Assembly: GCF_900177295.1 (NCBI RefSeq)
Contig: NZ_FWZX01000001.1
Span: forward strand, 186,001-250,000
Direction: 5' to 3'
From: Tistlia consotensis USBA 355
Lineage (GTDB): Bacteria > Pseudomonadota > Alphaproteobacteria > Kiloniellales > DSM-21159
DNA length: 64,000 bases
Part shown: one piece after another, positions 23,199 to 34,430 of the stretch
How the letters are laid out: every line of letters begins with the position of its first letter
How positions within the stretch are numbered: position 1 is the first letter of the stretch
Translations under genes and position numbers: made by a program
The notes under the pieces: generated by a model
Databases searched by the model: none
What the model was told of the DNA's origin: nothing
The model's input: only the letters and a program-made list of their open reading frames with translations

Positions 23199-25004
23199 TT
23201 GCGATTTCTTTGCGCGATCCTGCTGGCGCTCGTCGCCTGCCCGGCCTGGGCCGCCCAGGACGGTGGCAGCAAGCCGCTGGAGCACATCGTCCTGCAGCTG
23301 AAGTGGCGGCACCAGTTCCAGTTCGCCGGCTACTATGCCGCGGTCGCCGAGGGCTTCTACCGCGACGCCGGCCTCGAGGTCGAGCTGGTCGAGGCGAAGC
23401 AGGGCGAGGACCCGGCCCCGGTCGTCGCCTCGGGCATGGCGACCTACGGCGTCGGCGGCTCGGACCTGGTGCTGGCGCGCGCCAAGGGCCTGCCGGTCGT
23501 CGCCCTGGCGGCGATCTATCAGCATTCCCCCTACGCCATCGTGACGCTGAGCGGCCGGGGCATCGACAGCGTCCACGACCTGGTCGGCAAGCGCATGATG
23601 ATCGAGCCGCAGGCGGCCGAGCTGCTGGCCTACCTGCGCTACGAGGGCATCGACATCGAGCGCATCGAGCAGGTCCCCCACTCCTTCGACATCGAGTCGC
23701 TGGCGCGCGGCGAGGTCGACGCGACCACCGCCTACGTCACCGACGAGGTCTTCGCGCTCGAGGAGGCCGGGCTCGACTACCAGGTCTTCACCGCCCGCTC
23801 GGCCGGCATCGACTTCTACGGCGACGTGCTGTTCACGACCGAGGACGAGCTGGCCCGGCATCCCGAGCGCGTCTCGGCCTTCCTGAAGGCGACGATCAAG
23901 GGCTGGCACTACGCGCTCGACCATCCCCAGGAGATCGCCCGCCTGATCCGCGCGCGCTACAGCACCCGCCACAGCCTGCGGCACCTGCTGTTCGAGGCCG
24001 CCCAGACGCGGCGCCTGATGGCCGCCGACGTCGTCGAGATCGGCTACATGCACGAAGGCCGCTGGCGCCACATCGCCGACACTTACGCCAGCCTGGGCAT
24101 GATGCCTCCCGACTTCGAGCTCGCCGGCTTCCTCTACCAGCCCGACGCGCGCGTCGACCACCGCGGGCTCTACCGCACGGTCGCGGCCCTGGCCGCGGCG
24201 CTGGTCCTGGCCGGCGCCCTGGGCACCTGGTTCTGGGCACTGTCGCGCCGCCTGCGCCGCGAGATCGGCGAGCGCGAGGCGGCGCAGTGGCAGACCGAGG
24301 CCGTGCTGGCGCGCGAGCGCAACCTGCTGTCGATCCTGGCCCACGACTTCGCGACCCCGCTCAACGTCATCTCGGTCGCCGCCCAGCTGCTCGAGCGCTT
24401 CCTGTCGAGCGGCGACGGCGAGAAGGCGCGGCGCGAGGTCGACCGCATCCAGGCGGCGACGGCCATGCTGACCGAGCAGATCGCCGCCTGCCTGGGCCAG
24501 AACCGCGAGCACCGCGACAAGCCCTCGGCGATCGGCCCGATAGCGCTCAGGCCGATGCTGGCCGGCCTGCTGAAGGAGCGGCGCGCCCTGGTGCCGGAGC
24601 GCAGCTTCCAGCTCGAGGTCGAGGAGAGCGCCGAGCCCGACGTCGTGATCTCGGCCGACGAGGTGCTGATCTCGGCGGTCTTCGCCAACCTGCTCGACAA
24701 CGCCATCAAGTACTCCGTGCCGCGCGGCGCGATCCGGGTGCGCCTCGCGAAGGCCGAGGGCAGCGTGCGCGTCACGGTCCTCGACGACGGTCCCGGCATC
24801 GCCGCCGAGGAGGCCGAGAAGATCTTCGAGAAGTACCAGCGGGCGGCCAAGGCGCCGAAGGCCGGCGGCATCGGCCTCGGCCTGTTCATGGTGCGCAGCG
24901 TCGTCGAGGCCCACGGGGGCAGCGTCCGGGCCGTGCCCGGCGCGCAGGGCGAATTCGTCGTGACGCTGCCGCTGGCGCCGGAGCCGGGCGGGCCCCCGGC
25001 CTGA
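23199..25004 (+). CDS. Sensor histidine kinase with periplasmic NMT1/THI5-like domain
   Basis: A 601-residue membrane kinase. It has a signal sequence (LLALVACPAWA), then an NMT1/THI5-like binding domain of about 290 residues (LQLKWRHQFQFAGYYAA, MMIEPQAAELLAYL, STRHSLRHLLFEA), a single membrane segment near residues 322-346, a HisKA domain with His382 in LAHDFATPLNVIS, and a HATPase domain (NLLDNAIKYS, DDGPGIAAEEAEKIFEKY, GIGLGLFMV). The H-box is HDFATP instead of HELRTP. NMT1-like domains bind pyrimidine or thiamine-precursor-like ligands; the ligand here is unknown. No ATG is available, so TTG 23199 is used. No response regulator is adjacent. Confidence 0.85.
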   Translation: MRFLCAILLALVACPAWAAQDGGSKPLEHIVLQLKWRHQFQFAGYYAAVAEGFYRDAGLEVELVEAKQGEDPAPVVASGMATYGVGGSDLVLARAKGLPVVALAAIYQHSPYAIVTLSGRGIDSVHDLVGKRMMIEPQAAELLAYLRYEGIDIERIEQVPHSFDIESLARGEVDATTAYVTDEVFALEEAGLDYQVFTARSAGIDFYGDVLFTTEDELARHPERVSAFLKATIKGWHYALDHPQEIARLIRARYSTRHSLRHLLFEAAQTRRLMAADVVEIGYMHEGRWRHIADTYASLGMMPPDFELAGFLYQPDARVDHRGLYRTVAALAAALVLAGALGTWFWALSRRLRREIGEREAAQWQTEAVLARERNLLSILAHDFATPLNVISVAAQLLERFLSSGDGEKARREVDRIQAATAMLTEQIAACLGQNREHRDKPSAIGPIALRPMLAGLLKERRALVPERSFQLEVEESAEPDVVISADEVLISAVFANLLDNAIKYSVPRGAIRVRLAKAEGSVRVTVLDDGPGIAAEEAEKIFEKYQRAAKAPKAGGIGLGLFMVRSVVEAHGGSVRAVPGAQGEFVVTLPLAPEPGGPPA

Positions 25005-25090
25005 GCGCCGGCGCTGGCGCCGAGGCCGGCGACGACCTATGTTGGAACGAGCGTTATAACCCTCGTGACAACGGGATCGGAGCCGCCGCC

Positions 25091-25315
25091 ATGCACACCC
25101 TCAAGATCCGCAAGATCGGCAACTCTGCCGGCGTCGTGCTGACCGGCGAGGTGCTCGACGCGCTCGGCGTCCAGATCGGCGACCAGCTGCAGCTCGTGCC
25201 GACCGAGCGGGGCTTCGAGGTCCGCCCCTACGATCCGGAGTTTGCAGACGCGCTCGACAAGGCGCGGGCGATCATGAGAAAGCGCCGCAAGGCACTGCGC
25301 GAGCTCGCCAAGTGA
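25091..25315 (+). CDS. AbrB/MazE-type antitoxin
   Basis: A 74-residue protein with an N-terminal SpoVT/AbrB-type DNA-binding domain: TLKIRKIGNSAGVVLTGEVLDALGVQIGDQL read in pieces KIRKIGNSAG and LGVQIGDQL. The C-terminal part is a charged helix (KARAIMRKRRKALRELA) that would bind the toxin. It precedes and overlaps the Doc gene by 4 bp (GTGA), the standard antitoxin-toxin order. It probably neutralises Doc and represses the pair. The start ATG 25091 is clear. Confidence 0.88.
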   Translation: MHTLKIRKIGNSAGVVLTGEVLDALGVQIGDQLQLVPTERGFEVRPYDPEFADALDKARAIMRKRRKALRELAK

Positions 25316-25731
25316 CTTGGCGGTGGCTGTCGCGGGCACTGGTCGAGACGATCCACAGCGAGCAGATCGACGAGCACGTTGGCGCGCAGGGGCTGCGCGA
25401 TGCCGACGCCCTGGAAGCGGCCCTCGCGCGTCCTCGTAACAAGGCCGCCTATGGTACGCCCGGAGTCTTCGAGCTAGCCGCGGCTTACGCCTTCGGCCTG
25501 GCCAGGAACCATCCTTTCGTCGACGGCAACAAGCGCAGCGCCGCGGTCGCGATGGAACTGTTCCTCGAGCTGCACGGGCAGGAGCTGACTGCCAGCGACG
25601 CCCACCTAGTCGTCGCCATCCGCGACCTCGCAGCCGGCGACCTCACCGAGGACCAGCTGGCGCTCTGGCTGTCGGACAGCTGCGTCGCGCGCCGAGCGCC
25701 GCCGCTCCATGGTGCGACAAGCTCGCCATGA
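25312..25731 (+). CDS. doc: Doc-type (Fic family) toxin
   Basis: A 139-residue death-on-curing protein. The Fic/Doc active-site motif is NHPFVDGNKRSAAVAM, matching HxFx[D/N]GNK; Doc toxins phosphorylate EF-Tu and stop translation. The start is GTG 25312, overlapping the antitoxin stop. Upstream parts IHSEQIDEHVGAQGLRD and FELAAAYAFGLARNHPF are typical of Doc. The last seven or eight codons (from about 25709) lie inside a repetitive palindromic element, so the C-terminus after WLSDSC appears to be derived from the repeat. The core domain is intact. Confidence 0.9.
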   Translation: MTWRWLSRALVETIHSEQIDEHVGAQGLRDADALEAALARPRNKAAYGTPGVFELAAAYAFGLARNHPFVDGNKRSAAVAMELFLELHGQELTASDAHLVVAIRDLAAGDLTEDQLALWLSDSCVARRAPPLHGATSSP

Positions 25732-25789
25732 AGCGACGAGAGGGCCGGAGCGGGCCCCCGTTTCGCTTCACCCCGAGCCTGCCGAAGGG
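25707..25789. repeat. REP-like imperfect inverted repeat at the doc/ppdK junction
   Basis: The segment 25707-25735 (containing gtgcgacaagctcgccatga) and the segment 25766-25789 (cttcaccccgagcctgccga followed by aggg) are related in inverted orientation. The second matches the arms of the perfect repeat at 30676-30763 at 21 of 24 positions. It lies between the convergent doc and ppdK genes and overlaps the end of doc. Confidence 0.65.
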
Positions 25790-25816
25790 CCAGGCCCGTT
25801 CGCCGCTTCGCTCCGA

Positions 25817-28489
<2,673 letters not shown>

Positions 28490-28534
28490 CGCCTGTCTCT
28501 CCGAGATCACCGCGCTCATAGGATCAGCCCTCAG

Positions 28535-30634
28535 TTACCCTTCGATCAGCGAGAAATCGGCGACCGTGCCGAGGGTTCCACCGATGCGCGCCAGCAGGCG
28601 CAGGCGGTTCTCCCTCAGGGCCGGTTCCTCGGCATTGACCGTAACCTTGTCGAAGAATGCGTCGAGCGGGCGGCGAAGAAGTGCCAGAGCCCGCATCGCG
28701 CCGACGAAATCCTCGCGCGCCAGCGCCGCTGCGGCCTGCTCCTCGGCCTCCTCCAGCGCCATGGCCAGGGCCTGCTCCTCGGGGGCCTGCAGCAAGGGGG
28801 CGGCGACCGCGCCCTCGTAGCGCGCCTTGTCCTTCTTCTCCTCGATGCGCACGATGTTCGCGGCGCGGCGATAGGCGACCAGCAGGTTGGCGCCGTCCTC
28901 GCCGGCCAGGAAGCCGCCGAGCGCCTCGACCTCGGCGAGCAGCCGCACCAGGTCGTCCTCCCGGCCGCCTCCGGTGCGTCCGGTCGCGAAGACCGCCGAG
29001 ATCAGGTCGTGGCGCACGCCCTGCTCGCGCAGGGCGACCTTCAGGCGGTCGGCGAGGAAGTCGAGCAGCGAGGCCGCGACCGGCGCCGCCTCCAGGTGTC
29101 GGTAGCCCTGCTGCGCCGTTTCGAAAGCCCTGGTTAGCGAAAGCCGCAGGCCGTTCTCGACGATCAGGCGGATGACGCCGAGGGCGGCGCGGCGCAGGGC
29201 GTAGGGGTCCTTGCTGCCGGTCGGCTTCTCGTCGATCGCCCAGAAGCCGACCAGCGTGTCGATCTTGTCGGCGAGCGCCACGGCGACCGAGGTCGGCGCG
29301 GTCGGGCAGCGGTCGCCGGGGCCGAGCGGCGCGTAGTGCTCGGCGATCGCCTCGGCGACCTCCGGCGTCTCGCCGTCGTGGCGCGCGTAGTAGCGGCCCA
29401 TGACGCCCTGCAGCTCCGGGAACTCGCCGACCATGCCGGTGGTGAGGTCGGCCTTGCAGAGCTCGGCCGCCGAGCGCACCGCATCGGCCCCGGCGCCGGG
29501 AATGTCGCCAGACAGCGCCACGGCCAGCTCGACGATCCGCTCGACCTTGGCCTGCAGCGTGCCGAGCTTGGCATGGAACACGATGTCGGCCAGCGCGCCG
29601 ACCCGGCTCTGCAGGCTGCGCCTGCGGTCCTGGTCCCAGAAGAAGGCGGCGTCCGAGAGGCGCGCCGAAAGCACCCGCTCGTTGCCGCCGACGATGTTGC
29701 GGCGGCGCTCGGAGCCCGCGTCGGCGCTGATGTTGGCGACCACGACGAAGCGGTCGGCGAGCGCGCCGTCCGGCGTCTCCAGCGAGAGGTAGCGCTGATG
29801 CGCCTTCATCGAGGTGGTCAGCACCTCCGGCGGGATCGCCATGAAGCGCTGGGGGATCCGGCCGACCAGCGCGACCGGCCACTCGACCAGCCCGGCGACC
29901 TCGTCGAGCAGGCCGGGATCCTCCTTGAGCGTCAGGCCCTCGGCCTCCGCCAGGGCGCGGGCCTGCTCCAGGATCGCGGCGCGCCGCTCGGCGGGGGCGA
30001 GCAGCACGAAAGCTCGGGCCAGCTTCGCCTGGTAGTCGGCGAAGCCCGATACCGCGAAGGGCGCGGGCGCCAGGAAGCGGTGGCCGACGGTCGTGGCGCC
30101 GAAGGCGACGCGGTCGCGGCCCAGCTCGACCGCGCCGGCCAGGGCCTCGCCGTCGAAGAGCGCGACAACACCCTGCAGCGGCCGGACCCAGCGGAAGGCG
30201 TTCTCGGCCCAGCGCATCGACTTCGGCCAGCCGAGCTCGCCGATCGCCGCCGCCAGGATCTCGGGCAGCACGAGCGCCGTGTCGCGTCCCTCGATCCGGC
30301 GCACGACGAAGTAGAAGCTGCCCTTGTCGGTCTCGCGGACCTCCGCCTCGGCGATGTCGGCGAGACCGTTGGCCTTCATGAAGCCGGCCAGGGCCTGCTC
30401 GGGCGCGCCGACCTTCGGGCCCTTCTTCTCCTCGGTGACGTCGGGCTGCCGCTCGGGGAGGCCCTCGACGACCAGGGCCAGGCGGCGCGGCGTGACGAAA
30501 GCCCGCGCGCTCTCGACGGCGAGGCCGGCGGCCGACAGCTTGCCGGTGACCAGCTTCTTGAGCTCCTCCGCGGCACGCGCCTGCATGCGCGCCGGGATCT
30601 CCTCGCTCAGCAGCTCGAGCAGGAGCTCAGCCAT
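28535..30634 (-). CDS. glyS: Glycine--tRNA ligase, beta subunit
   Basis: A 699-residue beta subunit of the heterotetrameric bacterial glycyl-tRNA synthetase, which charges tRNA-Gly together with GlyQ. Recognisable parts are [18 protein letters not shown] at the N-terminus, [13 protein letters not shown], the HD-like segment, [14 protein letters not shown] and [15 protein letters not shown] 30634 has GAGGGGAG upstream. The open frame continues to 30739 through a REP element, giving residues such as FDRLRMK, which are not part of the protein. The gene is followed closely by ppdK. Confidence 0.95.
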   Translation of the reverse strand: MAELLLELLSEEIPARMQARAAEELKKLVTGKLSAAGLAVESARAFVTPRRLALVVEGLPERQPDVTEEKKGPKVGAPEQALAGFMKANGLADIAEAEVRETDKGSFYFVVRRIEGRDTALVLPEILAAAIGELGWPKSMRWAENAFRWVRPLQGVVALFDGEALAGAVELGRDRVAFGATTVGHRFLAPAPFAVSGFADYQAKLARAFVLLAPAERRAAILEQARALAEAEGLTLKEDPGLLDEVAGLVEWPVALVGRIPQRFMAIPPEVLTTSMKAHQRYLSLETPDGALADRFVVVANISADAGSERRRNIVGGNERVLSARLSDAAFFWDQDRRRSLQSRVGALADIVFHAKLGTLQAKVERIVELAVALSGDIPGAGADAVRSAAELCKADLTTGMVGEFPELQGVMGRYYARHDGETPEVAEAIAEHYAPLGPGDRCPTAPTSVAVALADKIDTLVGFWAIDEKPTGSKDPYALRRAALGVIRLIVENGLRLSLTRAFETAQQGYRHLEAAPVAASLLDFLADRLKVALREQGVRHDLISAVFATGRTGGGREDDLVRLLAEVEALGGFLAGEDGANLLVAYRRAANIVRIEEKKDKARYEGAVAAPLLQAPEEQALAMALEEAEEQAAAALAREDFVGAMRALALLRRPLDAFFDKVTVNAEEPALRENRLRLLARIGGTLGTVADFSLIEG

Positions 30635-30675
30635 GGACCCGCTCCCCTCGTGATGCCCAGCCCCATCGCAAGATG

Positions 30676-30763
30676 GCTTCATCCTGAGCCTGTCGAAGGG
30701 TGAAGCCATTCGGCGCCGCCCGTGCCGGCTTCGCTTCACCCTTCGACAGGCTCAGGATGAAGC
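30676..30763. repeat. Perfect 31-bp inverted repeat (REP/BIME-like) between glyQ and glyS
   Basis: Arms 30676-30706 and 30733-30763 are perfect reverse complements of 31 bp, separated by 26 nt. The core contains cctgagcctgtcgaagggtg. This family of palindromes is widespread in GC-rich alphaproteobacteria and is often translated as SPFDRLRMK in spurious frames. It fills most of the 198-nt gap between glyQ and glyS, and would form a strong hairpin in the shared transcript. Confidence 0.9.
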
Positions 30764-30832
30764 GAACGGGGGACGTCAGCGGCAGGTTGGAGGGCAGAGT
30801 CCGTGCCAGCACGGACCCATCGGCCATGCCTC

Positions 30833-31744
30833 TCATGCCTGCTCCCCCTTGCTCTCCGGGAAGCTGGCGACCCAGGCCTCGCAGCAGCCCTTGGCGAGCG
30901 CCCGCACCCGGCCGATGTAGGCCTGGCGCTCGGTCACCGAGATGACGCCGCGGGCGTCGAGCAGGTTGAAGACGTGGCTGGCCTTCATGCACTGGTCGTA
31001 GGCCGGCAGGGCGCGGCCGCCGGCCAGGATCAGCTGGCACTCGGCCTCGGCGTCCTCGAAGTGGCGGAACAGCCGTGCCGTGTCGGCGACCTCGAAGTTG
31101 TAGGCGCTGAACTCCCGCTCGGCCTGCAGGAAGACGTCGCCGTAGGACTTGCCGCCCTGCTCGGCCGGGATGCCGTCCCAGTCCAGGTCGTAGACGTTGT
31201 CGACGCCCTGGACGTACATGATCAGCCGCTCCAGGCCATAGGTCAGCTCGACCGGCACGGGGGCGCAGTCGATGCCGCCGACCTGCTGGAAATAGGTGAA
31301 CTGCGTCACCTCCATGCCGTCGCACCAGACCTCCCAGCCGAGGCCCCAGGCGCCCAGGGTCGGGCTCTCCCAGTCGTCCTCGACGAAGCGGATGTCGTGG
31401 GCCAGGGGATCGATGCCGATGGCGCGCAGCGAGCCCAGGTAGCGCTCCTGGATGTCGGCCGGCGAGGGCTTCATCAGCACCTGGTACTGGTAGTAGTGCT
31501 GCAGCCGGTTCGGATTCTCGCCGTAGCGGCCGTCGGTCGGCCGCCGCGAGGGCTGCACGTAGGCGCAGTTCCAGACCCGGTCGGGACCGAGCGCGCGCAG
31601 CGTCGTCGCCGGGTGGAAGGTCCCGGCGCCGACCTCCATGTCGTAGGGCTGCAGGATCACGCAGCCCTGCTCCGCCCAGTAGGTCTGGAGCGTCAGGACG
31701 AGGCGCTGGAAGCAGGTGCTCTTGTCGGCGTGGCGTTTGGGCAT
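30833..31744 (-). CDS. glyQ: Glycine--tRNA ligase, alpha subunit
   Basis: A 303-residue alpha subunit that holds the class II aminoacylation site. Motifs: [83 protein letters not shown] and [12 protein letters not shown]. These are near-invariant in GlyQ. The length is normal. It is the first gene of the glyQ-glyS-ppdK series on the minus strand, with a REP-like repeat between glyQ and glyS. Confidence 0.96.
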   Translation of the reverse strand: MPKRHADKSTCFQRLVLTLQTYWAEQGCVILQPYDMEVGAGTFHPATTLRALGPDRVWNCAYVQPSRRPTDGRYGENPNRLQHYYQYQVLMKPSPADIQERYLGSLRAIGIDPLAHDIRFVEDDWESPTLGAWGLGWEVWCDGMEVTQFTYFQQVGGIDCAPVPVELTYGLERLIMYVQGVDNVYDLDWDGIPAEQGGKSYGDVFLQAEREFSAYNFEVADTARLFRHFEDAEAECQLILAGGRALPAYDQCMKASHVFNLLDARGVISVTERQAYIGRVRALAKGCCEAWVASFPESKGEQA

Positions 31745-31860
31745 GACGGCGGCTGGGCAACGCGCTCTGCTGCGCTGCGGAAAGGGAGCCGCACCCTATC
31801 GGCGCCCCCCGGCCAAATCAAGGCGCGGTATCGGGCGGCCGCGGCCGCCCGGAAGCGGGG

Positions 31861-32151
31861 TCAGTAGGGGCAGTCGGCGCGCCCGCAGTTGCGCGCCCGA
31901 CGGCTGGCGACGTAGGCGCCGCAGGCCGGGCAGGGAACCATCTCCTCGGCCTTGATCTCGGCGGCCCGCTCGGCGCCCTGCGGCCGGCCGCCGCCGGGAC
32001 CTCGGCCGCCGTCGCCGCGCTGCCGCTCGCGCAGCTTGCGCTCGGCCTCGCGCTGCTCGGCGATCCGGCCGATGAACTTGAAGCCGTACCAGACCGCCGC
32101 GACGATCGCGGCGAGCACGATGAGCTTCTGGATCGAGGGCAGGCCGAACAT
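31861..32151 (-). CDS. Membrane-anchored zinc-ribbon protein, function unknown
   Basis: A 96-residue protein with an N-terminal hydrophobic helix (LIVLAAIVAAVWYGFKFI), then a highly charged linker (QREAERKLRERQRGDGG) and a C-terminal zinc-ribbon-like tail with CPACGAYVASRRARNCGRADCPY, where four cysteines could bind a metal. I recognise the pattern from short conserved hypothetical proteins but no function is known to me. ATG 32151 begins the hydrophobic helix; the ribosome binding site is weak. It lies upstream of glyQ in the same direction. Confidence 0.7.
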   Translation of the reverse strand: MFGLPSIQKLIVLAAIVAAVWYGFKFIGRIAEQREAERKLRERQRGDGGRGPGGGRPQGAERAAEIKAEEMVPCPACGAYVASRRARNCGRADCPY

Positions 32152-32344
32152 CCCGGCGTTGTAGGACCCCCTCCGCCGCAGCGTCAAGCGAGGCCCGCCG
32201 GTCCGGATCGTCGCGCCGGCCCGCGCGACCGAAAGCGCCGCGGTTTGATCCTGCTCAAGGGACGGCCGCGCGGACCCGCCTAGCCTCCGCTCCGACCGAT
32301 GTCAGCCGGCCCGCCGGCGCCCCTCCGCACCGCAAGGAAGCACC

Positions 32345-32689
32345 ATGACCACGACCTACCGCGAGACCGCCCAGGCCGTCAGCGACGGCGCCAAGGCCCT
32401 GACCGAGCTGGTGCCCGACGCCATGGCCGGCTTCGCCGCCCTCGGCAAGGGTGCCTACAAGGACGGCGCGCTGAGCCGCCAGACCAAGGAGCTGATCGCG
32501 CTGGCGCTCGGCATCGCGGCGCACTGCGACGGCTGCGTCGCCTATCACGCCCGCACCCTGGCCCAGCTCAAGGCGACGCGCGAGCAGGTCGGCGAGGCCA
32601 TCGCGGTCGCCGTCCAGATGGGCGGCGGCCCCTCCATGGTCTACGGCGGCGAGGCGCTGCGCGCCTTCGATTCCTTCACTCGAGGGTAG
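32345..32689 (+). CDS. Carboxymuconolactone decarboxylase / AhpD-family protein
   Basis: A 114-residue alpha-helical protein of the AhpD-like superfamily. The redox motif C-x2-C is in AAHCDGCVAYHARTLAQL, with the downstream histidine, as in AhpD-type thiol-dependent peroxidase partners. ATG 32345 is preceded by AAGGAAG. It stands alone between divergent neighbours and is followed by a repetitive hairpin element. Substrate and partner are unknown; members range from peroxidase adaptors to decarboxylases. Confidence 0.87.
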   Translation: MTTTYRETAQAVSDGAKALTELVPDAMAGFAALGKGAYKDGALSRQTKELIALALGIAAHCDGCVAYHARTLAQLKATREQVGEAIAVAVQMGGGPSMVYGGEALRAFDSFTRG

Positions 32690-32713
32690 GCGGCCGGCCG
32701 TGCCGGCCCAGTC

Positions 32714-32873
32714 CCCTCTCCGCCCCGTCGGGGCGGAGAGGGTCAGGGAGAGGTGGGGGGTTCGCCGCCTTCACGAACCGGATCCTCCGGACACCCCCAG
32801 TAGCCGAAGGTCCCGTGCTGACGGACGGCCCCACCTCTCCCCCGCCCTCTCCGCCCCCGAGGAGCGGAGAGGG
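32714..32873. repeat. Nested palindromic repeat element (REP-like, two hairpins plus long-range stem)
   Basis: CCCTCTCCGCCCC (32714-32726) pairs perfectly with GGGGCGGAGAGGG (32730-32742) around three bases. CCCTCTCCGC (32845-32854) pairs with GCGGAGAGGG (32864-32873). GGGAGAGGTGGGG (32746-32758) pairs perfectly with CCCCACCTCTCCC (32829-32841), joining the two hairpins. The element fills the gap between the convergent AhpD-like gene and the cysteine-cluster gene and may act as a bidirectional stop or be a non-autonomous mobile repeat. Confidence 0.75.
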
Positions 32874-32885
32874 AGCCGGACAGCC

Positions 32886-33401
32886 TCAGTGCAGGACGGA
32901 GACCGACGCCGGCGCCTCCGGCCGCGCGGCCTGCAGTCGCTCGAGCTCGCGCAGCGGCAGGGCCTGGCCGCAGGCGAGCAGCGCCTCGCCGAGCCGCATC
33001 GCCGCCTCGGCGACCGGCGCGACGCCGGCCGGGGCGACCAGCAGCGCGGCCAGCAGCTCCGGCCGCGGCCCGATCCGGCGCTGGCCGCGGGCGACCAGCT
33101 GCAGCAGGGTCATCTCGTCGGCGCCGACGCAGCGGCAGCAGGGCTTGTGGTAGGTGACCCGGCCGTCGGCATGCAGCGCGACCCGCCGGATCGTCCGCTC
33201 CATGGCCGCCAGCACGGCGCGCGCCGGCTCGGGGCCGAGCACCGCCGCCGCCTCGTTCCAGGCCGCCTGCCATTCCGCGTAGTCGCCGCGCGTGGCCCCC
33301 TCCAGCCAGCGGCGCAGCAGCGACAGCAGCAGGCGCTCCGAGGCTTCCAGGATCGGCAGGCCATCGTCGGCCTGTTGCCCGATCGGCTCGATCACCGACA
33401 T
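32886..33401 (-). CDS. Conserved hypothetical protein with cysteine cluster, iron-regulated context
   Basis: A 171-residue soluble, mostly helical protein that I do not recognise. Its distinctive feature is a His/Cys cluster YHKPCCRCVGADEMTLL near the middle, which could bind a metal or an iron-sulfur cluster. Another cysteine lies in EALLACGQAL. ATG 33401 has GAGGAG 8 nt upstream. A Fur-like box (33420-33438) lies just upstream of the start, so repression by iron is likely. The neighbouring genes (secreted protein, PKHD hydroxylase) share the iron context. Confidence 0.65.
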   Translation of the reverse strand: MSVIEPIGQQADDGLPILEASERLLLSLLRRWLEGATRGDYAEWQAAWNEAAAVLGPEPARAVLAAMERTIRRVALHADGRVTYHKPCCRCVGADEMTLLQLVARGQRRIGPRPELLAALLVAPAGVAPVAEAAMRLGEALLACGQALPLRELERLQAARPEAPASVSVLH

Positions 33402-33419
33402 TCCGCTTCTCCTCTAATT

Positions 33420-33438
33420 GCGAACGATTCTCATTCTC
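33420..33438 (-). promoter_or_regulatory. Fur-like box upstream of the cysteine-cluster gene
   Basis: On the minus strand this reads gagaatgagaatcgttcgc, matching the classic 19-bp Fur consensus (GATAATGATAATCATTATC) at 14 of 19 positions. It is placed 19-37 nt upstream of the start codon, where it would block the promoter or early transcription. Binding could be by Fur, Irr or a related metalloregulator. Confidence 0.55.
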
Positions 33439-33452
33439 AACGGACGGCCGGA

Positions 33453-33489
33453 GAAAGGGCCCGCCCGGGGCTGCCGGACGGGCCCTTTC
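33453..33489 (-). terminator. Strong hairpin after the secreted-protein gene
   Basis: GAAAGGGCCCG (33453-33463) pairs perfectly with CGGGCCCTTTC (33479-33489), with a further CCGG/CCGG pairing inside. It starts 6 nt beyond the stop of the minus-strand gene at 33495 and lies before the Fur box of the next gene. The U-tract is weak, so efficiency is uncertain. Confidence 0.6.
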
Positions 33490-33494
33490 CGAGG

Positions 33495-34343
33495 CTACTT
33501 CAGCCCGAGCCGGGCGATCTCGATGCGCGCCGCGGCACCCCAGAGCACCGAAGCGTCGGTCTCGGTGCGCTCCGGCGGCAGCACTTCCGCCAGGGCCGGC
33601 CGCGCCAGGTCGAGCTGCTGCTGGATCTGCTGCAGCGCCGTCGCGGCCTTGCCGCTGGCGGCCGGGCGGGCGGCCTCGACCAGGCGCTGCGCCGACTGCA
33701 GGAAGCCGTAGGCGTCCTGGTATTCCGTGACGTCGACGATGCGGCCGTCCTTGACCGCGGAGCCGTAGTCGCGGCCGGCGCTGCGCACCAGTTCCTCGAC
33801 CACCTCCATGCGCTCGCCGAGCGGCAGGCCGGCGACGGCCGCCTCGGCGGCGGCGAGCGCCTGCTGCAGCGCCGCCTCGTCGGCCGCGACCCGGTCGGCC
33901 GGCGCGCCGTCCTCGACCGCCTTCGCCAGCACCTCGATGCGGTCCTCGAACGCCGCCACGCCGCGCGCCTCGAAGGCCTCCTCGAGATCCTCGTGCAGCG
34001 CCGCGGCGTGGTGCTCCAGGTGGACCTCGGCGGCCCTGGGCTCGCCCTTGCGATAGAGCGCCATGCCCGCCATCAGGTGCCCGCGCAGCCGCTCCAGCCG
34101 CAGCAGGTAGGCGACGTCGTCCCTGGCCAGGTCGGCGGGCTCGGCAGCGCCTTCGCCGCCCTCACCACCCTGGACGGCGGGCGCCGGCGCCCCTTCGCCC
34201 CCCTCGCCGCCCTCGCTCGAGTCGGCGAGCTGCAGCGCCCCCGGCCCGGCCGCCTTGCCGAAGGCGTGGCCCGGCTGGCTCAGCGCCGTGCCGGCGAGCA
34301 GCGCGACGCCCAGCGCGGTCCAGAGTTTGGGCCTGTCGTTCAT
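33495..34343 (-). CDS. Secreted helical protein of unknown function, iron-associated locus
   Basis: A 282-residue protein with a signal peptide (LWTALGVALLAGTALSQPGHA). A low-complexity acidic-glycine linker follows (two GGEGGEG blocks with proline-alanine between). The remainder is predicted all-helical with histidines in HLEHHAAALHEDLEEAF and a later segment VTEYQDAYGFLQSA that resembles helical domains found beside bacterial iron permeases. That resemblance is from memory and weak. ATG 34343 follows GGAGGAA. It is divergent from the PKHD hydroxylase gene and a Fur-like box lies between them. Confidence 0.6.
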   Translation of the reverse strand: MNDRPKLWTALGVALLAGTALSQPGHAFGKAAGPGALQLADSSEGGEGGEGAPAPAVQGGEGGEGAAEPADLARDDVAYLLRLERLRGHLMAGMALYRKGEPRAAEVHLEHHAAALHEDLEEAFEARGVAAFEDRIEVLAKAVEDGAPADRVAADEAALQQALAAAEAAVAGLPLGERMEVVEELVRSAGRDYGSAVKDGRIVDVTEYQDAYGFLQSAQRLVEAARPAASGKAATALQQIQQQLDLARPALAEVLPPERTETDASVLWGAAARIEIARLGLK

Positions 34344-34430
34344 CGGGTTCCTCCGCTATTCATCGATGCCGTACCGCTCGGGAAAGGCGGATCGGCCGGG
34401 TCGGGCCGGGATCACTTCCCTAGCTTACCC

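Noticed and set aside
30635-30739. N-terminal extension of glyS (residues such as [10 protein letters not shown])
   Set aside because: This is a translated REP element; GlyS proteins begin at [14 protein letters not shown] and a good ribosome binding site precedes ATG 30634.
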